A DNA stretch of 64,000 nucleotides from Pseudomonadota bacterium (GCA_020160755.1 JAIUPN010000014.1:1-64000), one strand, 5' to 3'; positions 16,297-26,121 are shown, counted from the first letter of the stretch. The notes: generated by a model not told the origin, from the sequence alone. Made by a program: numbers and translations.

Positions 16297-16895
16297 CGCG
16301 CGCGCCGCGCATCGCGGGCCTCGCGCTGATCTTGCTGGCGGCGTTGCCGGCGCATGGACAGCCGGCCGCGGTGCCGCCGCCGCCCGACCAGCCGGTCATC
16401 GATTGCGCGCGACCCGTCTATGCGATCGACACGATGATCTGCGACGATCGCGATCTGGGCGCGGCGAATGCCGAAATGAACGGCCTGTTGGCGGGCCTGT
16501 CCTTCGCCGGGCTCGATCCCGACCGGATCGAACCGCAGGCCGACTGGGTGCGGCGCCGCGCGCTCTGTGCGTTTCAGCCCGACGGGCGCGCCTGCGTCGC
16601 CGGCGCCTTCGCCGAACGCCTTGCGATATTGCGGGCGCTGCGCGGTCCCGGCGCGGCGAAGGCCGTGAAGGCGCAGTGCCGCGGTGCGGGCGAAACCGGG
16701 GATCTGACGGTCGAGCGCTACCCGCCCGCAATCGTGCTGCGCGACACCGAAGGCCGTGTGCGCCTTGTCGCCGTGGCGCCGGGGGCCTCGTCGTGGCGTC
16801 CCTTCGTCGCCGTCGAACGCGACGCGGGCCGCCAGCTTGCGATGAAGGCGAAGACCGCGCAGGTCAGCTGCAAGATCGTTTCGCGCGGGCGATAG
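16293..16895 (+). CDS. LprI-like (DUF1311) secreted protein
   Basis: This 200-aa secreted protein (signal ending PAHGQPA) has the DUF1311/LprI pattern: DCARPVYAIDTMICDDRDLGAAN followed by WVRRRALC, with conserved cysteines. Some members of that family inhibit lysozyme, as described for mycobacterial LprI. The C-terminal half (about residues 120-200) is not recognised. The start overlaps the L,D-transpeptidase stop by four bases, so expression is coupled. It runs convergently toward cobU with a 13-base gap. Confidence 0.68.
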   Translation: MTRAPRIAGLALILLAALPAHGQPAAVPPPPDQPVIDCARPVYAIDTMICDDRDLGAANAEMNGLLAGLSFAGLDPDRIEPQADWVRRRALCAFQPDGRACVAGAFAERLAILRALRGPGAAKAVKAQCRGAGETGDLTVERYPPAIVLRDTEGRVRLVAVAPGASSWRPFVAVERDAGRQLAMKAKTAQVSCKIVSRGR

Positions 16896-16908
16896 GCAAG
16901 ACTGCGAC

Positions 16909-17424
16909 CTATCCGGATGCTTTCAGCGTGAGCGGCAGTCCGGCGGCGAGCAGCACAACCTCGTGTGCCGACGCGGCGACCGCCTGGTTGAGCTGTCCTG
17001 CCGCGTCGCGGAACCGCCGGGCGAGCGCATTGTCGGGGACGATGCCCAGCCCGACTTCGTTGGCGACGAGGATCAACGATCCCTTGAACCGGTCGATCGC
17101 GGCGCACAGCCCGGCCGTCGCGGCGGGGATGTCGGCATCGGCGAGCAGCAGGTTCGACGCCCAGAGCGTGAGGCAATCGACGAGCACCACCGCCCCGCTG
17201 CCGTTCAGCGCATCGATCGCGGCGGGCAGGTCGCGTGGCGCCTCGACGGTGCGCCAGCGTGCGTCGCGGTCGGCGCGGTGTTGCGCAATCCGCGCGCGCA
17301 TCTCGTCGTCGAACGCCTCGGCGGTCGCGACGAAGACGGGGTTTTCCCCCGCCGCCTCGGCCCGGGCTTGCGCATAGCGGCTCTTCCCCGAGCGCGCGCC
17401 GCCGATCACGAACAGCGCGGTCAT
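16909..17424 (-). CDS. cobU: adenosylcobinamide kinase / guanylyltransferase
   Basis: CobU/CobP phosphorylates adenosylcobinamide and then transfers GMP from GTP to form adenosylcobinamide-GDP, a late step of cobalamin assembly. The 171-aa product has the P-loop [12 protein letters not shown] near the N-terminus and [13 protein letters not shown] and [17 protein letters not shown], all typical. The start at 17424 overlaps the cobQ stop (ATGA). It is the last gene of the ten-gene operon. Confidence 0.95.
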   Translation of the reverse strand: MTALFVIGGARSGKSRYAQARAEAAGENPVFVATAEAFDDEMRARIAQHRADRDARWRTVEAPRDLPAAIDALNGSGAVVLVDCLTLWASNLLLADADIPAATAGLCAAIDRFKGSLILVANEVGLGIVPDNALARRFRDAAGQLNQAVAASAHEVVLLAAGLPLTLKASG

Positions 17425-18878
17425 GGGCCCGCCTCCGCGACCCGCAGCAGCGCGTCGATATCGGCGTGCGCGGCAAATTCGGCCGCGATTTCGTCGAGCG
17501 CGGCGTCGACGTCGGCGGCATAGCCGCGCCCGCCGCCCGCCACGCCGATCCTCGCGAGCCATGCCTGTCGCAGGTCGGACGATGCGAACAGGCCGTGCAG
17601 ATAGGATCCTATCACATTGCCGCCGGGATTGACCGCGCCGTCGTGGGTGCCGTCGTCGAGCCGTGCGAAAGGCCGTTCGATGCCGGGGCCAGAGGTTTCG
17701 CCCATATGCATTTCATATCCCTCCATCGCGGCGCCGAGCGCGGTGCCGCTCACATGGCGCAGCGTCTTCGCCGGCGAGAGCGTCGTTTCGACGTCGAGCA
17801 GGCCGAGCCCCTCGACCTCTGCGGGCGGCCCTTCAATCCCGAGCGGGTCGGCGATCCGGCGCCCGAGCATCTGATACCCCCCGCACAGCCCGACGATCAG
17901 ACCGCCGCGCCGGTGATGCGCGGCGATGTCGATATCCCAGCCCTCGGCGCGCAGCGCGGCCATGTCGGCGATCGTCGCTTTCGAGCCCGGCAGGACGATG
18001 ACCGCGGCTTCGGCAGGGATGGGCCGGCCCGGCGGCACCATGACGAGTTCGACCCCGGGTTCGAGCTTGAGCGGGTCGAGGTCGTCGAAGTTCGAGATGC
18101 GCGGCACGATCGGGCAGGCGATCAGCTTGCGGCCCTCGCGCGGATCGGCGGGGCGTTCGAGGATTACCGCATCCTCGCTCGGCAGGCGCGAGGCGGCCTT
18201 CAGCCAGGGGATGACGCCGAATCCCGGCCAGCCGCTGCGCGCTTCGATCGCGCGATAACCGTCCTCGAACAGCGCGGGATCGCCGCGGAACTTGTTGATC
18301 AGAAAGCCGCGGATCATCGCGGCGTCTTCGGGCTCGATCACCGCGCGCGTCCCGACGAGCGAGGCGATTACGCCGCCGCGGTCGATATCGCCAATCAGTA
18401 CGACGGGGACGTTCGCGGCGCGCGCGAAGCCCATGTTCGCGATATCGCCCGCGCGCAAATTGATCTCGGCGGGCGACCCGGCGCCCTCGACGATCACGAT
18501 ATCGCATTCGGCGCGCAGCCGGTTGTAGCTTTCGAGCACTTCGCGCATCAGCGCGCCGCGCGCTTCGCGGAAATTGCCGCTGCCGAGCGTGCCGCGCACG
18601 CGGCCGTGGACGATCAGCTGCGAGCTACGGTCGGCCTGCGGTTTCAGCAGCACCGGGTTCATGTCGCTGTGCGCCTCGGTCCGACACGCGATCGCCTGGA
18701 GCGCCTGCGCGCGCCCGATCTCGCCGCCGTCGGTGGTGACCGCGGCATTGTTTGACATATTCTGCGGCTTGAACGGGCGGACGCGAAGGCCGCGATGGGT
18801 GAGGGCACGGCACAGCGCGGCGACGAGCACCGACTTGCCGACGTCGGACCCGGTGCCCTGCAACATCAGCGCAGCCAT
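17421..18878 (-). CDS. cobQ: cobyric acid synthase
   Basis: CobQ amidates adenosylcobyrinic acid a,c-diamide at four positions using glutamine and ATP, giving cobyric acid. The 485-aa protein starts [16 protein letters not shown], the N-terminal ATP-binding P-loop of the family, and its C-terminal glutaminase half has the Cys nucleophile motif [11 protein letters not shown] and [10 protein letters not shown] with the catalytic His. GGAGGGG lies upstream of the ATG. It overlaps cobD by 13 bases and cobU by four. Confidence 0.96.
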   Translation of the reverse strand: MAALMLQGTGSDVGKSVLVAALCRALTHRGLRVRPFKPQNMSNNAAVTTDGGEIGRAQALQAIACRTEAHSDMNPVLLKPQADRSSQLIVHGRVRGTLGSGNFREARGALMREVLESYNRLRAECDIVIVEGAGSPAEINLRAGDIANMGFARAANVPVVLIGDIDRGGVIASLVGTRAVIEPEDAAMIRGFLINKFRGDPALFEDGYRAIEARSGWPGFGVIPWLKAASRLPSEDAVILERPADPREGRKLIACPIVPRISNFDDLDPLKLEPGVELVMVPPGRPIPAEAAVIVLPGSKATIADMAALRAEGWDIDIAAHHRRGGLIVGLCGGYQMLGRRIADPLGIEGPPAEVEGLGLLDVETTLSPAKTLRHVSGTALGAAMEGYEMHMGETSGPGIERPFARLDDGTHDGAVNPGGNVIGSYLHGLFASSDLRQAWLARIGVAGGGRGYAADVDAALDEIAAEFAAHADIDALLRVAEAGP

Positions 18879-19804
18879 AGCGCCCCTCCCGCGATCAGCC
18901 ACAGGAGCAGACAGGCGCGCACATAGATGGCGAGCGCGCGGTCGATTTCCTCGCCGCCCGCATCGCTGTCACCGCCGCCGATCCATGGCTTGTCGTGCAT
19001 CACTCCGTCATAGGCGATCGGCCCCGCGAGCCGAAGTCCCAGCGCGCCTGCGATCGCGGCTTCGGGCCAGCCGGCGTTGGGCGAGGCATGTTTGCGTGCG
19101 TCACGCCGCAGGATGCGCCAACCGCCCCCGCCCGCAAGGCACAGCAGGGCTCCCGACAGGCGTGCGGGAATCCAGTTGGCGAGGTCGTCGGTCCGCGCCG
19201 CCGCCCAGCCGAAGGCGCGCCAGCGGGGCTCGCGGTGGCCGATCAGGCTGTCGGCGGTGTTCACCGCCTTATACGCCCACACCCCGGGCAGGCCGAGGAG
19301 GAGCAGCCAGAAGAGCGGCGCCGCGACGCCATCGCAATAGCTTTCGGCGAGGCTTTCGATCGCCGCGCGCGAGACGCCGGCTTCGTCGAGCGCGGCGGTG
19401 TCGCGGCCGACGATCATGCCGACGGCCGAGCGCGCGCCGGGCAGGTCGCCCGCGTCGATCCGCTCGCCGACCGCACGGACATGGTCGAACAGGCTGCGCT
19501 GCGCGAGCGCCGGCCAGGCGAGGAGTGCGACACCGATCCAGCCCCACACGCCGAACGCGGCGAGCAGCAGATATTGCGCGGCCCACCCCGCTCCTCCGGC
19601 GACGAGCAGCAGGATGAGCAGCGTCACAATGCCGAGCGCGCGCCGCGTCGCGAAGCGATAGGCGCGCCGGTTCCACCGTGCTTCGCAGGCGCCGATGATG
19701 CGCGCGAACAGCCCGACCGGGTGGCCGATGCGGTCGTAGAACGGCCTCGGCCAGCCGAGCGCGGCGTCGAGTGCGAGCGCAGTGAGTGCGATCGGCTCAG
19801 CCAT
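18866..19804 (-). CDS. cobD: adenosylcobinamide-phosphate synthase CobD/CbiB
   Basis: This membrane enzyme attaches the aminopropanol linker (or its phosphate) to cobyric acid. The 312-aa protein is hydrophobic with several helices ([27 protein letters not shown]) and the family motifs IVGRDT and [17 protein letters not shown]. The ATG at 19804 is chosen over 19810 (MPM); both lie within the end of cobC, an overlap of eight bases. The gene name follows the Pseudomonas scheme, in which CobD equals CbiB. Confidence 0.94.
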   Translation of the reverse strand: MAEPIALTALALDAALGWPRPFYDRIGHPVGLFARIIGACEARWNRRAYRFATRRALGIVTLLILLLVAGGAGWAAQYLLLAAFGVWGWIGVALLAWPALAQRSLFDHVRAVGERIDAGDLPGARSAVGMIVGRDTAALDEAGVSRAAIESLAESYCDGVAAPLFWLLLLGLPGVWAYKAVNTADSLIGHREPRWRAFGWAAARTDDLANWIPARLSGALLCLAGGGGWRILRRDARKHASPNAGWPEAAIAGALGLRLAGPIAYDGVMHDKPWIGGGDSDAGGEEIDRALAIYVRACLLLWLIAGGALWLR

Positions 19805-20771
19805 CGGCAAGCGCCGCTTCGAGCCGCGCGGAGGCGTCCGCGCAGGAGGGCAGGCCGATTCGCAGCCAGCGGGGCTGGTCGGCGAAAGGCCGCGTCAGGA
19901 TCGCGCGCTGCGCGAGCTGTTCGAACAGCGCCTGTGCATCGTCGACTTCGATCAGGCGAAAGAGCGGGCAGTCGCCGACAGGCCGATGGCCCCGGCGCGC
20001 CAGCAGCACATCCAGCGCGGCGGCTTCGGCGGGCAGCCGCCGCCGCGTGGCGGCGATCCAGTCGTGGTCGGCATAGGCGGCGGAGCCGATCGCAATCGAT
20101 GCGGCCGACAGTGGCCATGCGCCGAGCCGCTCGCGCAGGGCCGTGACGATGGCTTGCGGTGCGAGTACGAAGCCAAGCCGCACGCCTGCAAGACCGAAGA
20201 ATTTGCCGAAGGAACGAAAGACGATCAGCTTTTGGCGGTCGTTGACGAGACCCGCGATACTCGCGGCCGGATCGACATCGGCAAAGGCCTCGTCGACGAG
20301 CAACCAGCCATCGTCGCCGCGTCGCTCCAGCAGCGTCCGCATCGCCGCTGCTCCGTTCACGCGCCCATCAGGGTTGTTGGGGTTGGCGAGGATCAATGTG
20401 CCGTCATGGCCTCGTGCCGCTTCGGGGTCGATGGGCGCGGAGTCCGCGACCATTTCGCCATGCGTGCGATAGCTCGGCGCAATATGTCGGGTGCGGTCAC
20501 CCACCAATGCCCCGGCCAAGCGCAGACCGATCTCGCTTCCCGGCACCGCGCAGACATGACGGGCATCGACGCCGAAACAGGACGCGGCAACGGCTTCGAG
20601 CCGCGAAAGCGCTTCGGGATCGGGAAGGCGCTGCCAGTCGTATGACATCGCGGCGTCGATCGGCCACGGGTGCGGATTGATGCCGGTCGACAGGTCGATC
20701 CAGTCACCGGAACCGAAATGACGTCTCGCCGCCTCGATCCCGCCGCCATGCCAGGTCCAGCGCGTATTCAC
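19797..20771 (-). CDS. cobC: threonine-phosphate decarboxylase-like aminotransferase CobC
   Basis: This PLP enzyme of aminotransferase fold I makes the aminopropanol phosphate side chain from L-threonine phosphate. The 324-aa product opens VNTRWTWHGGGIEAARRHFG and shows INPHPWP, LANPNNPDG and the PLP-lysine region FRSFGKFFGLAGVRLGF. A GTG start at 20771 overlaps the cobS stop as GTGA. It sits between cobS and cobD. The name is by the Pseudomonas convention. Confidence 0.93.
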   Translation of the reverse strand: MNTRWTWHGGGIEAARRHFGSGDWIDLSTGINPHPWPIDAAMSYDWQRLPDPEALSRLEAVAASCFGVDARHVCAVPGSEIGLRLAGALVGDRTRHIAPSYRTHGEMVADSAPIDPEAARGHDGTLILANPNNPDGRVNGAAAMRTLLERRGDDGWLLVDEAFADVDPAASIAGLVNDRQKLIVFRSFGKFFGLAGVRLGFVLAPQAIVTALRERLGAWPLSAASIAIGSAAYADHDWIAATRRRLPAEAAALDVLLARRGHRPVGDCPLFRLIEVDDAQALFEQLAQRAILTRPFADQPRWLRIGLPSCADASARLEAALADG

Positions 20772-21487
20772 AGTATTTGCGCCAGCAGCAGCGCTGCGGC
20801 GAGGAGCAGGCTTTCGCCGATCTCGATCCCCGCGCCGTGCCCGTCGCCCGAAATCCCGCCAATCTTGCGCGAGAGCCACCAGCCCCAGAGGAGGAAGGCG
20901 AGCGGTGCGGCCAGCAGCGACGGCGACGCCCATGCCGCCGCGAACAGCAGGGCGGCCCAGATCGCGAAATCGACCGGGCGCACCGCGTTGCGGAACCGCG
21001 AGCCGAGTCCGGCGTGGAGATCGGGCAGCGCGCGCGACCATACCAGCGGGCCGATCCGCGCGGCAAAGGGTATGAGCGCGACGGCGACGAACGCCTGCCG
21101 GTCGAGCAGCGCGTGGAGCAGCACGAGCTTGGTCGTCAATTGCAGGACAATCGCGACCACCGCGAAGCTTCCGACATGCGGGTCGCCGAGCGCCGCGAGC
21201 AAGCGCCCGCGGTCCTTGTGCGCCGCGCCGCTCGCGTCGGCGATATCGCCGAGCCCGTCGAGATGGAGCGCGCCGGTCACCGCAACCCACAGGAGCAGCG
21301 CGGCGAGTGCGCCCGTCCACGGATCGATCCGCGCGCCCGCCCAGCCCGCGCCGGCGACGAGCGCGCCGATGATCAGCCCGACGGCGGGAAACCAGCGCAT
21401 CGACGCCGCGAACTCGTCGCTCGACACCGTCACGCGCGGCGTTGGTAGGCGCGTCAGGAACTGGATCGCGACGATCAGCCCTTTCAT
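20768..21487 (-). CDS. cobS: adenosylcobinamide-GDP ribazoletransferase CobS
   Basis: CobS joins adenosylcobinamide-GDP to alpha-ribazole (phosphate) to finish cobalamin, in the inner membrane. The 239-aa protein has six or so helices, the diagnostic acidic motif HLDGLGDIADA, and the start MKGLIVAIQFLTRLP, which is typical. Start at 21487 overlaps the phosphatase gene stop (ATGA). It is followed by cobC with a GTGA overlap. Confidence 0.96.
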   Translation of the reverse strand: MKGLIVAIQFLTRLPTPRVTVSSDEFAASMRWFPAVGLIIGALVAGAGWAGARIDPWTGALAALLLWVAVTGALHLDGLGDIADASGAAHKDRGRLLAALGDPHVGSFAVVAIVLQLTTKLVLLHALLDRQAFVAVALIPFAARIGPLVWSRALPDLHAGLGSRFRNAVRPVDFAIWAALLFAAAWASPSLLAAPLAFLLWGWWLSRKIGGISGDGHGAGIEIGESLLLAAALLLAQIL

Positions 21488-22053
21488 GGGAAAAGCCCCG
21501 CAATCTGCGCGCCCGGCCGTTCGCCCGGCCAGATACGGAGCGAAAGCCGCGACGCATAAGGAAGGTCGAACGTCCAAAGCTGGCGCTGGTCGAACCCGCA
21601 CAGCATGTGGAGCGCGGCACGCATCGCGCCGCCATGGGTGACGATGAGCGTCGGGACGGGGGAAAGGTCGGCGATGGCGGCGGAGACGCGCGCGGTGAGC
21701 GCCGACCAGCGCTCGCCACCCGGCGGCGGGTTCGCGTCGGGATCGTCCCAGAAGCGACCGAGTGCGCCGGGATCGAGCGTGCTTGCCGCCTTGCCGTCCC
21801 AGTCGCCGAAATCGAGTTCGCGCCAGCGCGGATCGACCGAAAGCACGGCGCCCGTCGCGGCGCCGATCGCTTCGCCGGCGGCGCGGCTGCGCCGAAGATC
21901 CGAGGCGACGAGTTTTTCGATGCCGAGATCGGCGGCTTGCGCGACGCAGGCCGCGATGCCTTCCGGCGTTGGCACTCCGTCGGTGCGGCCCATCAATAAT
22001 CCGGGCGTTTCGGGCGCGCCGTGCCGCAGCAGGTGGAGCGCGAAGGCGGTCAC
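21484..22053 (-). CDS. histidine phosphatase, probable alpha-ribazole phosphatase
   Basis: The 189-aa protein has the histidine-phosphatase signature LHLLRHGAPE near the N-terminus, ELDFGDWDG, and the second histidine motif LIVTHGGAMRAAL. Position between cobT and cobS indicates removal of phosphate from alpha-ribazole-phosphate or cobalamin-5'-phosphate. The start is a GTG at 22053 overlapping the cobT stop (GTGA). Enterobacterial alpha-ribazole phosphatase is called CobC, which here would clash with the decarboxylase name, so I give no symbol. Confidence 0.88.
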   Translation of the reverse strand: MTAFALHLLRHGAPETPGLLMGRTDGVPTPEGIAACVAQAADLGIEKLVASDLRRSRAAGEAIGAATGAVLSVDPRWRELDFGDWDGKAASTLDPGALGRFWDDPDANPPPGGERWSALTARVSAAIADLSPVPTLIVTHGGAMRAALHMLCGFDQRQLWTFDLPYASRLSLRIWPGERPGAQIAGLFP

Positions 22054-23066
22054 AGCGACGCCGAAACCGCGGCCTCGGTGAAGGTCGCCATCTGGTCGTG
22101 CGCGGCGAGCGCGCTGCGGACGATGTTTGTGGCGACCGCCGCGCCGCTGCCTTCGCCGAGCCGCATGTCGAGCGCCAGCAGCGGGTCGAGGTCGAGGCGA
22201 CCCAGCAGGCGCTTGTGCCCCGGCTCGGCCGAGCAATGACCCGCAAGGCAATGGTCCGCGATCGCAGGATTGTCGGCGGCGAGCGGCGCGATCGCCGAGG
22301 TGCAGATGAAGCCGTCGAGCAGCACCGGAATGCCGAGCTGGCGCGCGCGCAGGATCGCGCCGGCGATCGCCGCGATCTCGCGTCCGCCGACGCGGCGCAG
22401 CGTCTCGAACGCCGTGCGCGGGGCGTCGACATGGAAGGCGATCGCCCGGTCGATCACCGCGGCCTTGCGCGCGACGCCATGGCCGTCGATCCCGGTGCCC
22501 GGTCCAGCCCAATCGGCCGCGCCGCCGCCAAAGCTGCGCGCGCAGAGCGCGGCCGCGGCGGTCGAATTGCCGATGCCCATCTCGCCCAGCACGATGAGGT
22601 CGAGGTCGGTGTCGACGACCGCCGCGCCGCGGTTCAGCGCATCGAGGCATTCGGCTTCGCTCATCGCCGCATCGCCGGTGAAATCGGCGGTCGGCCGGTC
22701 GAGGTCGAGCGCGACGACGGTGAGTTCCAGCCCCGCCGCCCCTGACAAGGCGTTGATCGCGGCGCCGCCGGCCGCGAAATTGGCAACCATCTGCGTGGTG
22801 ACGCTTGGCGGAAAGGCGCTGACGCCATGGACGGTGACGCCATGGTTGCCCGCGAAGATCGCGGCGCGAGCGCGTGCGATCTGCGGCCGCGCGCGGCCCT
22901 GCCATCCGGCAAAGAAGATCGCGAGCTCCTCGAGCCGCCCCAGCGAGCCGGCGGGTTTGGTCAGCTCGCCCTGTCTGATGCGCGCGTCGCTGGCGGCGTC
23001 GTCATCGGCATCGCGCAAATTCGCGAGCGCGACCTCGAAAGCTTGGACGGAGGCAAAGCTGGTCAT
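22050..23066 (-). CDS. cobT: nicotinate-nucleotide:DMB phosphoribosyltransferase
   Basis: CobT makes alpha-ribazole-5'-phosphate from dimethylbenzimidazole and nicotinate mononucleotide. The 338-aa product shows KPAGSLGRLEELA, FAGNHGVTVHGVSAFP, LGEMGIGNSTAAAAL and the C-terminal AEPGHKRLL, all characteristic. The start at 23066 overlaps the DUF1636 gene stop (ATGA). No bluB is seen in the window, so the DMB source is not evident here. Confidence 0.97.
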   Translation of the reverse strand: MTSFASVQAFEVALANLRDADDDAASDARIRQGELTKPAGSLGRLEELAIFFAGWQGRARPQIARARAAIFAGNHGVTVHGVSAFPPSVTTQMVANFAAGGAAINALSGAAGLELTVVALDLDRPTADFTGDAAMSEAECLDALNRGAAVVDTDLDLIVLGEMGIGNSTAAAALCARSFGGGAADWAGPGTGIDGHGVARKAAVIDRAIAFHVDAPRTAFETLRRVGGREIAAIAGAILRARQLGIPVLLDGFICTSAIAPLAADNPAIADHCLAGHCSAEPGHKRLLGRLDLDPLLALDMRLGEGSGAAVATNIVRSALAAHDQMATFTEAAVSASL

Positions 23067-23470
23067 TCGGCGACGAATCCTGGTGGCGGGGTACGTGTGA
23101 TGAAATGCCCTTTGACGCCTTCGGGCCAAAGCGAAAAAGGGACGCGGCCATGCTCGCTCGCGGCATAGTGGACGGCATAGTCGAGGATCGCGGCCGCCGA
23201 TGCTTCGTCGCCCGTGAAGCGGCCGAGCACATAGCCGACCTTGCCGGGTGCGCGCAGGTGAACGGTGCAATGGTCCTGACATGCGAAGAGGCACGCCATT
23301 TCCTGCACGTCGATGCCCGCGTAGCGCGGCTCGTCTTCCTTGAGGCGTTTCAATGCCTCGACGAGCCGCGCGCCACCGCGCATGCCTGTCGCGTCGTCCC
23401 GGGACGTGCGGCTGTGGCGACAGGTGTTGCACACCACCACCGCCGGACCCGGGTCGACGCGCGTCAGCAT
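23063..23470 (-). CDS. DUF1636 cysteine-rich protein of the cobalamin operon
   Basis: This 135-aa soluble protein has cysteines in CNTCRHSR and CLFACQDHC, spaced like thioredoxin-fold [2Fe-2S] ferredoxins, which is why DUF1636 is taken as a metal-binding family. The rest contains KVGYVLGRF and HFITRTPPPG. Such genes are recurrently found with cobalamin genes in alphaproteobacteria; the function is not known. It overlaps the membrane gene by one base (TAATG) and cobT by four. Confidence 0.8.
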   Translation of the reverse strand: MLTRVDPGPAVVVCNTCRHSRTSRDDATGMRGGARLVEALKRLKEDEPRYAGIDVQEMACLFACQDHCTVHLRAPGKVGYVLGRFTGDEASAAAILDYAVHYAASEHGRVPFSLWPEGVKGHFITRTPPPGFVAE

Positions 23471-24012
23471 TATGCCGCCGTCGCTTGCGAAGGCGCCGGA
23501 ACGCCTGCCGCGACCAGCGCCCGATAGAGGGCATAGAGCCCGATCAGGATTGCGCCGTTGCGCACGAACTGCTCGGCGAGCAGGTCGGGCGCCATCGCGG
23601 TGTGCAGCCCGCCGAGGAAAAGCGCCCAGCCGAGGATGATCGCCTTGAACGCCGTGAACCCCGCCGCATAGGCGAGGCCGAGCCGCGCCGCGACCGAGCG
23701 GTATGGGAGCGCCCGCAACGCCGCATAGCTTGCGAGCGCCGAGCCCACCGCCGCGGTGCCGATCCCGGCGCCCCACGCGAGCGTGCTTCCGTCGCGCGGA
23801 TAACCGAGCAGGAAGAAGCCGACGAGCTGGCTCGCCGCCCACGCCAGAAGCATCAGCGCGATGCCGCCCCGGCGGTGCATATGCACCGCTGCAAGCGCCG
23901 CGAGCGACGGAAACGGCGTTGCGCAGCCAAGCGCGAGCGTTGTCACCGTGCTTGCTGCGGTGAGCAACGACACCCAGAGCGCCGACGCGCCGCGCTGCGA
24001 CAACGCGGTCAT
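23470..24012 (-). CDS. membrane protein of the cobalamin operon, unassigned
   Basis: The 180-aa protein has about five hydrophobic segments (SLAALAAVHM, MLLAWAASQLVGFFLL, AAVGSALASYAALRAL, GLAYAAGFTAFKAIILGWALFLG, AILIGLYALYRAL). I cannot match it confidently to a named family. In a B12-riboswitch operon, between btuB and a metal-binding protein gene, it may take part in cobalt or corrinoid uptake, like the candidate CbtA-type cobalt permeases, but no diagnostic His-rich loop is present beyond HMHRRGG. Start overlaps the btuB stop (TGATG). Confidence 0.7.
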   Translation of the reverse strand: MTALSQRGASALWVSLLTAASTVTTLALGCATPFPSLAALAAVHMHRRGGIALMLLAWAASQLVGFFLLGYPRDGSTLAWGAGIGTAAVGSALASYAALRALPYRSVAARLGLAYAAGFTAFKAIILGWALFLGGLHTAMAPDLLAEQFVRNGAILIGLYALYRALVAAGVPAPSQATAA

Positions 24013-25970
24013 CAGAAGCGCCCTCTTATGCCGGCATAGATGCTGCGGCCCAGCGAGCCATAACGGAACGCGGTCATATATTGTTCGTCGAAGATATTCT
24101 CGGCGCGCGTGAACAGCTTCACCTCGTCGGACAGCGCGAACTCGGCGCGCAGGTCGACGAGCGTGTAGTCGTCGAGTCGCTGGGCGTTGCTCGCATTGTC
24201 GTAGCTTTTGCCCGACCAGCGCACCGCCGCGCCGAGTTCGAGCCCGAAATCGAAGCCGTAGCTTGCCGAGGCATTGGCGGTATTGCGCGGACGGCGCGGT
24301 AGCCATTTGCCGAAATTGGCGGTGCCCGGCGACCGATCCTCGGCGACGATCCAGCTGTAATTGCCGTCGAGCTTCAGGCCACCGAGGGCAAGTGCGGCGG
24401 TGGCTTCGACGCCGTGCGCCTCGCTGCGTGCGACGTTGGAATAATAGCCGAAGCGCCGCGTCGCTGGATCGCCCGGCACGAAACACATCGGGTTGGTCGT
24501 GGTCGACGAACAGCTGTTATAGATGATCTGGTTTTTCGTCTCGCGGTCGAACCAGGTCGCGCCGACGACAAGCTTGCGGTCGAACAGATATTGCTCGATG
24601 CCCGCTTCCCAGCCATGCGCTTCTTCGGGGTCGAGCCCGACATTCCCATATTCGCTGAACTGCTGGTAGAGCGACGGCGCCTTGAAGCCCTCGCCATAGC
24701 TCGCACGCAGCACCGTTCCGGTCGACAACCGCCACACGCCGCCCGCAGCGAATAGCGTCTGGCTGCCAAAGCTGTCGTGATCGTCGTAGCGGACGCCGCC
24801 GTTGAGCGTCAGCCCGTCCACCGGCTCGATGCCGAGCTGGCCATAGACGCTCGTCAGCTCGGCCTTGCCGCGCGCGAAGGCGGGCAGCGGCGTGGCGAGC
24901 GAGGCGGCAGGCGAGCGGCTGCGGAAATCCGACCGCTCATTCTCCGCCCCGAAGATCGCGGTGATGCGGTCGGTAAAATCGAAGCTGCCCTGATATTCCC
25001 AGCGCTTGTTCTTGCCGTCGGCCTCGAAGCTCCGCGGACGCGCGCGGTCGGGGTTGAAATTGTCGCGGTTGGTGTCGGTATAGGCGTAAGCGACGCGGTT
25101 GCGGAAACGCCCGCCCATGAGGTCGAAATTGAGCCCCGCGTAGCCGACAAACTCCTTGTTGAGACCATAGTCGTTGCTGTCGACGTTGAACCCGTCGAAT
25201 TCGACCCGGCCGCTCGAATAATGGCCGCGCACATCGACGCTGACATTGTCGGCGAGCGCCAGTTCGGTACGGCCCGACACGCTATGGTTGCGATAGCCGT
25301 CGCGCTCGATCCCGCCGAAGGCCTTTGCGTGCGACGAAATGCCGTCGGTGGTGAAGCGCTGGCCGCCGATGCGCCAGCTCAAGGGCCCGGTGCGGCCGCC
25401 GATGGCGGCGCGCGCGTTCACGGTCTCGCGCGATCCGGCTTCGAGATCGAAGCTGCCTTCGAGGCTCTTTTCGGGCGAAGCGGTCACGACGTTGACCACG
25501 CCGCCGATCGCCTGACTGCCCCACAGGATCGACTGCGGCCCGCGTAGCACCTCGATCCGGGCAATGTCGCCGGCGAGCAAATTGGTGAAGTTGAAGCCGC
25601 CACCCGTCGACGACGGGTCGTTGAGTTTCACCCCGTCGATGACGACGACGCTATGATCGGATTCGGCGCCGCGGATGCGCAGCGAGGTCGACGTGCCATA
25701 ACCGCCGTTGCGCGAAATGCTGATGCCGGGGGTGCGGAGCAGGAGTTCGGTGACGCCGATATCCTGCGCGCGGTCGATCGCCGCCTTGTCGAGCACGGCA
25801 ATCGACGACGGCACTTCGTCGAGCGTCAGCGGCGCGCGCGTCGCGGTGACGATGATGCTGTCGCCGTCGGCAGCGACGGCGTGCGCGGTCGCTGCTTCGC
25901 CGGCGGCCGCGGCGGAGGAGGCCGCAACGGCGGCAAGGCAGATCGAACTTCGGAAAATCACTTTGAACAT
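24012..25970 (-). CDS. btuB: BtuB vitamin B12 TonB-dependent receptor
   Basis: BtuB imports cobalamin across the outer membrane using TonB energy. The 652-aa protein has a signal peptide (MFKVIFRSSICLAAVAAS...), a TonB box (DSIIVTATRAP), a plug with LRIRGAESDHSVVVIDGVK and IEVLRGPQSILWGSQAIGG, and a barrel ending YAGIRGRF. The BtuB/colicin-like plug and its place directly behind a cobalamin riboswitch make the ligand convincing. I place the start at 25970; an alternative ATG at 25982 (MGYP) is possible. First gene of the ten-gene operon. Confidence 0.95.
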   Translation of the reverse strand: MFKVIFRSSICLAAVAASSAAAAGEAATAHAVAADGDSIIVTATRAPLTLDEVPSSIAVLDKAAIDRAQDIGVTELLLRTPGISISRNGGYGTSTSLRIRGAESDHSVVVIDGVKLNDPSSTGGGFNFTNLLAGDIARIEVLRGPQSILWGSQAIGGVVNVVTASPEKSLEGSFDLEAGSRETVNARAAIGGRTGPLSWRIGGQRFTTDGISSHAKAFGGIERDGYRNHSVSGRTELALADNVSVDVRGHYSSGRVEFDGFNVDSNDYGLNKEFVGYAGLNFDLMGGRFRNRVAYAYTDTNRDNFNPDRARPRSFEADGKNKRWEYQGSFDFTDRITAIFGAENERSDFRSRSPAASLATPLPAFARGKAELTSVYGQLGIEPVDGLTLNGGVRYDDHDSFGSQTLFAAGGVWRLSTGTVLRASYGEGFKAPSLYQQFSEYGNVGLDPEEAHGWEAGIEQYLFDRKLVVGATWFDRETKNQIIYNSCSSTTTNPMCFVPGDPATRRFGYYSNVARSEAHGVEATAALALGGLKLDGNYSWIVAEDRSPGTANFGKWLPRRPRNTANASASYGFDFGLELGAAVRWSGKSYDNASNAQRLDDYTLVDLRAEFALSDEVKLFTRAENIFDEQYMTAFRYGSLGRSIYAGIRGRF

Positions 25971-26121
25971 TGGGTACCCCATCGACAAGGCCGCCCACGC
26001 GCACGGTCGATGCGGTTGTCCCGGGGACGCACGACATCGCCCGCGCCCATGCGCAGCCGCTTTTGTCGTCATGCGGGTTCACCCCCGTCCGCCCGGCACA
26101 CCCTGTCCGGTCGAAAGACGA

